A DNA stretch of 6,449 bases. Origin: Phycisphaeraceae bacterium. Lineage in GTDB: Bacteria > Planctomycetota > Phycisphaerae > Phycisphaerales > UBA1924. How positions within the stretch are numbered: the first letter of the stretch is position 1; each line of letters opens with the position of its first letter. Made by a program: the position numbers and the translations under genes. Below, in pieces: positions 4,852 to 6,449 of this stretch. A model generated the notes under the pieces. That model did not search any database. It worked only from the letters and a program-made list of their open reading frames with translations, and was not told the DNA's origin. The stretch covers positions 1 through 6,449 of the forward strand of contig WUAJ01000137.1 in assembly GCA_009827215.1 (NCBI GenBank). Direction: 5' to 3'.

Positions 4852-5457
4852 ATGATGAGGTTGATTGCACCCGCTGCGGCTGGGTTGATTGCTGTGACTG
4901 CGACTATGTCGATTGCGGAAGTGATCTATAACGCAGATTCAGAGTTTGGTGACAGAACAGTTACTGTGGATGTGACCAATGGGTTGGAATATCTAGATCT
5001 GACAATGACAACTGACATCTCATACGACGACATGGTCTCGATGCACCTTGCGTCCGGCGGGCTGTACGACGGATGGAGACACGCAACGCGTGTGGAATAC
5101 TTTGCATTGATTGCCAGCGCGGGGATTGAAATTGACGGCTTTCAAGTAAGCCCAGCCGGGAATGTGCAATTACTTCTGGATTCACTTGGAGAAACCTTTG
5201 ATGTCTTCGGGGACGGGACAGTCGCTCAGGGTATTACGGGCACTGCTCATGGTGTCAATGAGCACCTGGCAAACAGCATCGGGTTCTTCCGGAATTTCGA
5301 CACAAACGAGCTTGAGCCCATTGCAAAGGGTCACAGTGTCTTGGACAATGTCGCCAGTGCTGAGCACGGTCACTTCTTGGTCCGCGCTGTGCCTGCTCCG
5401 AGCTCCGCAGCGATTCTAGGAATGACTGGGATCCTCGCGACGCGCCGACGTCGCTGA
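4852..5457 (+). CDS. Secreted PEP-CTERM (VPAP-type) sorting-domain protein
   Basis: The 201-residue protein has an N-terminal signal peptide (hydrophobic residues 4-22, cleavage likely near the SIA at 20-22). Its C-terminal sorting tail is VPAPSSAA, a short hydrophobic helix (ILGMTGILA), and RRRR as the last four residues. In PEP-CTERM systems such a tail is processed by an exosortase, and the protein goes to the cell surface or extracellular matrix. The middle contains LEYLDLT (46-52), a DISYDDM segment, then GGLYDGWRHAT and VEYFAL. The pattern W/Y-LDLT, then S, then GW-x-AT recurs in many PEP-CTERM proteins of proteobacteria and planctomycetes. No catalytic motif is visible. No exosortase gene lies nearby, as is usual for these scattered substrates. 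The start (ATG ATG at 4852) is set by GAGGAGA just upstream. The role is unknown beyond export and surface sorting. Confidence 0.88.
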   Translation: MMRLIAPAAAGLIAVTATMSIAEVIYNADSEFGDRTVTVDVTNGLEYLDLTMTTDISYDDMVSMHLASGGLYDGWRHATRVEYFALIASAGIEIDGFQVSPAGNVQLLLDSLGETFDVFGDGTVAQGITGTAHGVNEHLANSIGFFRNFDTNELEPIAKGHSVLDNVASAEHGHFLVRAVPAPSSAAILGMTGILATRRRR

Positions 5458-5495
5458 TCACTTCGATTAATCATCACGCGATGTATCAATAAGAC

Positions 5496-5535
5496 AAGAA
5501 GTTCATCATCCGGATTGGATGATGAACTTCTTTTT
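5496..5535 (+). terminator. Strong rho-independent terminator between the PEP-CTERM gene and icd
   Basis: A perfect 16-bp inverted repeat (arms 5496-5511 and 5517-5532, loop GGATT) is followed by further T residues in the plus direction. It lies 39 bases after the PEP-CTERM stop and 39 bases after the icd stop on the other strand. It probably ends transcription from both sides, more efficiently for the plus strand because the T tract is on that side. Confidence 0.9.
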
Positions 5536-5570
5536 CTGTTGGATCAAACTGGAATGTCAGGAATCAGTGG

Positions 5571-6449
5571 TTACTGACCCTGTGCGAGCAGGTAGCCGCG
5601 ATCTCCATTGAAGTTCTTGAGCGGGATGTAGCAAGCGATCTCGAAGTGCTCTGCGACCTTGTGCATGATCTCGATGCCGACTTTTGGATCAACAGGGGTG
5701 CTCTCGTCACGCTGCTCGAATCGGCAGCGATGGTGCTCGACACATTCGGTGTAGAGCGAACCGGTCGGCCAAACCTTGGTGCCGCGAGCGGAGATCAAGC
5801 TGAGTTTGAGCGGTGTCCCTTCGCAGCACGCTTCGAGTGTCGGGACAATCTCGCTCGGCTTCTTGCGCGCGCCGAGGTAGATGTCGCAACCAACATGCTC
5901 GATCTTGGCTTCCGGCTCCGCGAACATCATCTCGTACTCGCTCGGAGTCCCTTGTGGTTTGAAGGTAACCGAATCGCCGACCCAGTTTTTCGCTTTCGCG
6001 GACTTTGGTGCTTGTCCTATGCGCTCGACGATCGCGTCAGCGAATGCGATGGTGCCGACCGGATCACCTTCACCCTTCACATCTCCAGTGTACACGCCGT
6101 CTTCGAGGGTTGCGAGCAGCGCGTTGTTGATCTTCGCGGCGATCGTTCCGAGACCGATGTGACGGAGCATCATGACTCCGGAGAGGAGCAGGGAGGTTGG
6201 GTTCGCGATGCCTTTGCCCGCGATGTCAGGTGCGGTGCCGTGGACGGCTTCGAAAATCGCGATGCGATCACCGATGTTGGCGCTTGGTGCGAAACCGAGA
6301 CCGCCGACAAGTCCAGCGGCGAGGTCGGACACGATGTCGCCCTGAAGGTTTGGGAGCACGATCATGTCGTAGCGATCTGGGTACATGACCATGTTCATGC
6401 ACAGCGCATCGACGATGACTTCGCCGCGCTCGATTTCGGGATATGCCTC
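5571..6449 (-). CDS. icd: Isocitrate dehydrogenase, C-terminal 292 residues (gene continues past the right edge)
   Basis: The open frame enters from the window edge and ends at TAA 5573-5571. The enzyme oxidises and decarboxylates isocitrate to 2-oxoglutarate in the TCA cycle. Visible motifs are NLQGDIVSD, with the metal-binding aspartates, running into LVGGLGFAPSANIG, and the adenine-binding loop EAVHGTAPDIAGKGIANP. After the catalytic domain comes an extra domain of about 140 residues (VGCDIYLGARKKP, GTPLKLSLISARGTKVWP, HHRCRF, AQGQ end), matching the long form known from Thermus and alphaproteobacteria and absent from E. coli Icd. The loop has Asp-Ile (codons 6227-6222) where NADP enzymes such as E. 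coli and Thermus have Lys-Tyr, which points to NAD use. Methionine 6398 is internal: coding continues upstream of it as EAYPEIERGEVIVDALC. The N-terminus with the substrate-binding Ser motif is outside the window. Isopropylmalate dehydrogenase is the related alternative, but it lacks this C-terminal domain. Confidence 0.94.
   Translation of the reverse strand, partial: EAYPEIERGEVIVDALCMNMVMYPDRYDMIVLPNLQGDIVSDLAAGLVGGLGFAPSANIGDRIAIFEAVHGTAPDIAGKGIANPTSLLLSGVMMLRHIGLGTIAAKINNALLATLEDGVYTGDVKGEGDPVGTIAFADAIVERIGQAPKSAKAKNWVGDSVTFKPQGTPSEYEMMFAEPEAKIEHVGCDIYLGARKKPSEIVPTLEACCEGTPLKLSLISARGTKVWPTGSLYTECVEHHRCRFEQRDESTPVDPKVGIEIMHKVAEHFEIACYIPLKNFNGDRGYLLAQGQ

Noticed and set aside
5571..6398. 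Treating methionine 6398 as the true start of the dehydrogenase
   Set aside because: The frame stays open to the window edge and the upstream residues (IVDALCMNMVMYP) belong to the conserved enzyme core, so the gene is cut by the window.

Overview
The window looks like chromosomal sequence from a Planctomycetota bacterium, most likely of class Phycisphaerae. This is an inference. It rests on a secreted protein ending in a VPAP–hydrophobic–RRRR sorting tail (the planctomycetal form of PEP-CTERM), on two zinc-ribbon membrane proteins of a kind common in that group, and on an isocitrate dehydrogenase of the long Thermus/alphaproteobacterial form. There are no rRNA or tRNA genes, CRISPR arrays, insertion sequences or phage genes. 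No gap between genes exceeds 300 bases; the longest is the 214-base dnaK/SDR divergent region.

Left part (1-2023). The 5' end of a gene for an exported protein runs leftward off the window edge (1-147, minus). Divergent from it, two overlapping plus-strand genes (307-1002 and 995-2023) encode paralogous membrane proteins. Each has an N-terminal four-cysteine zinc ribbon and four predicted transmembrane helices. The first has no Shine-Dalgarno site and a TAGAAT -10-like hexamer ends six bases before its GTG, so it may be leaderless.

Centre (2029-4738). A hairpin terminator lies between the convergent membrane-protein operon and dnaK (2074-3990, minus), a complete Hsp70 chaperone gene of 638 codons. 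Upstream of dnaK is a full match to the sigma-54 (-24/-12) promoter core at 4062-4078. A hairpin lies in its presumed 5' leader, and two interlocked perfect palindromes lie about 133 and 145 bases upstream of the predicted transcription start, which is where sigma-54 enhancer-binding proteins normally bind. Neither a CIRCE operator nor a convincing sigma-32 or sigma-70 promoter was seen. The divergent plus-strand gene (4205-4738) encodes a small Rossmann-fold SDR-like protein, and its start abuts the palindromes.

Right part (4735-6449). A possible 20-residue ORF overlaps the SDR stop as ATGA. After an AT-rich gap comes a PEP-CTERM secreted protein gene (4852-5457). It converges on a partial isocitrate dehydrogenase gene (5571-6449, minus, N-terminus beyond the window), and a perfect 16-bp-stem terminator lies between them.

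The genes do not form one pathway: dnaK (protein folding) and icd (TCA cycle) are housekeeping genes, and the others are exported or membrane proteins of unknown role. The item most worth following up is the putative sigma-54-dependent, enhancer-activated promoter of dnaK.
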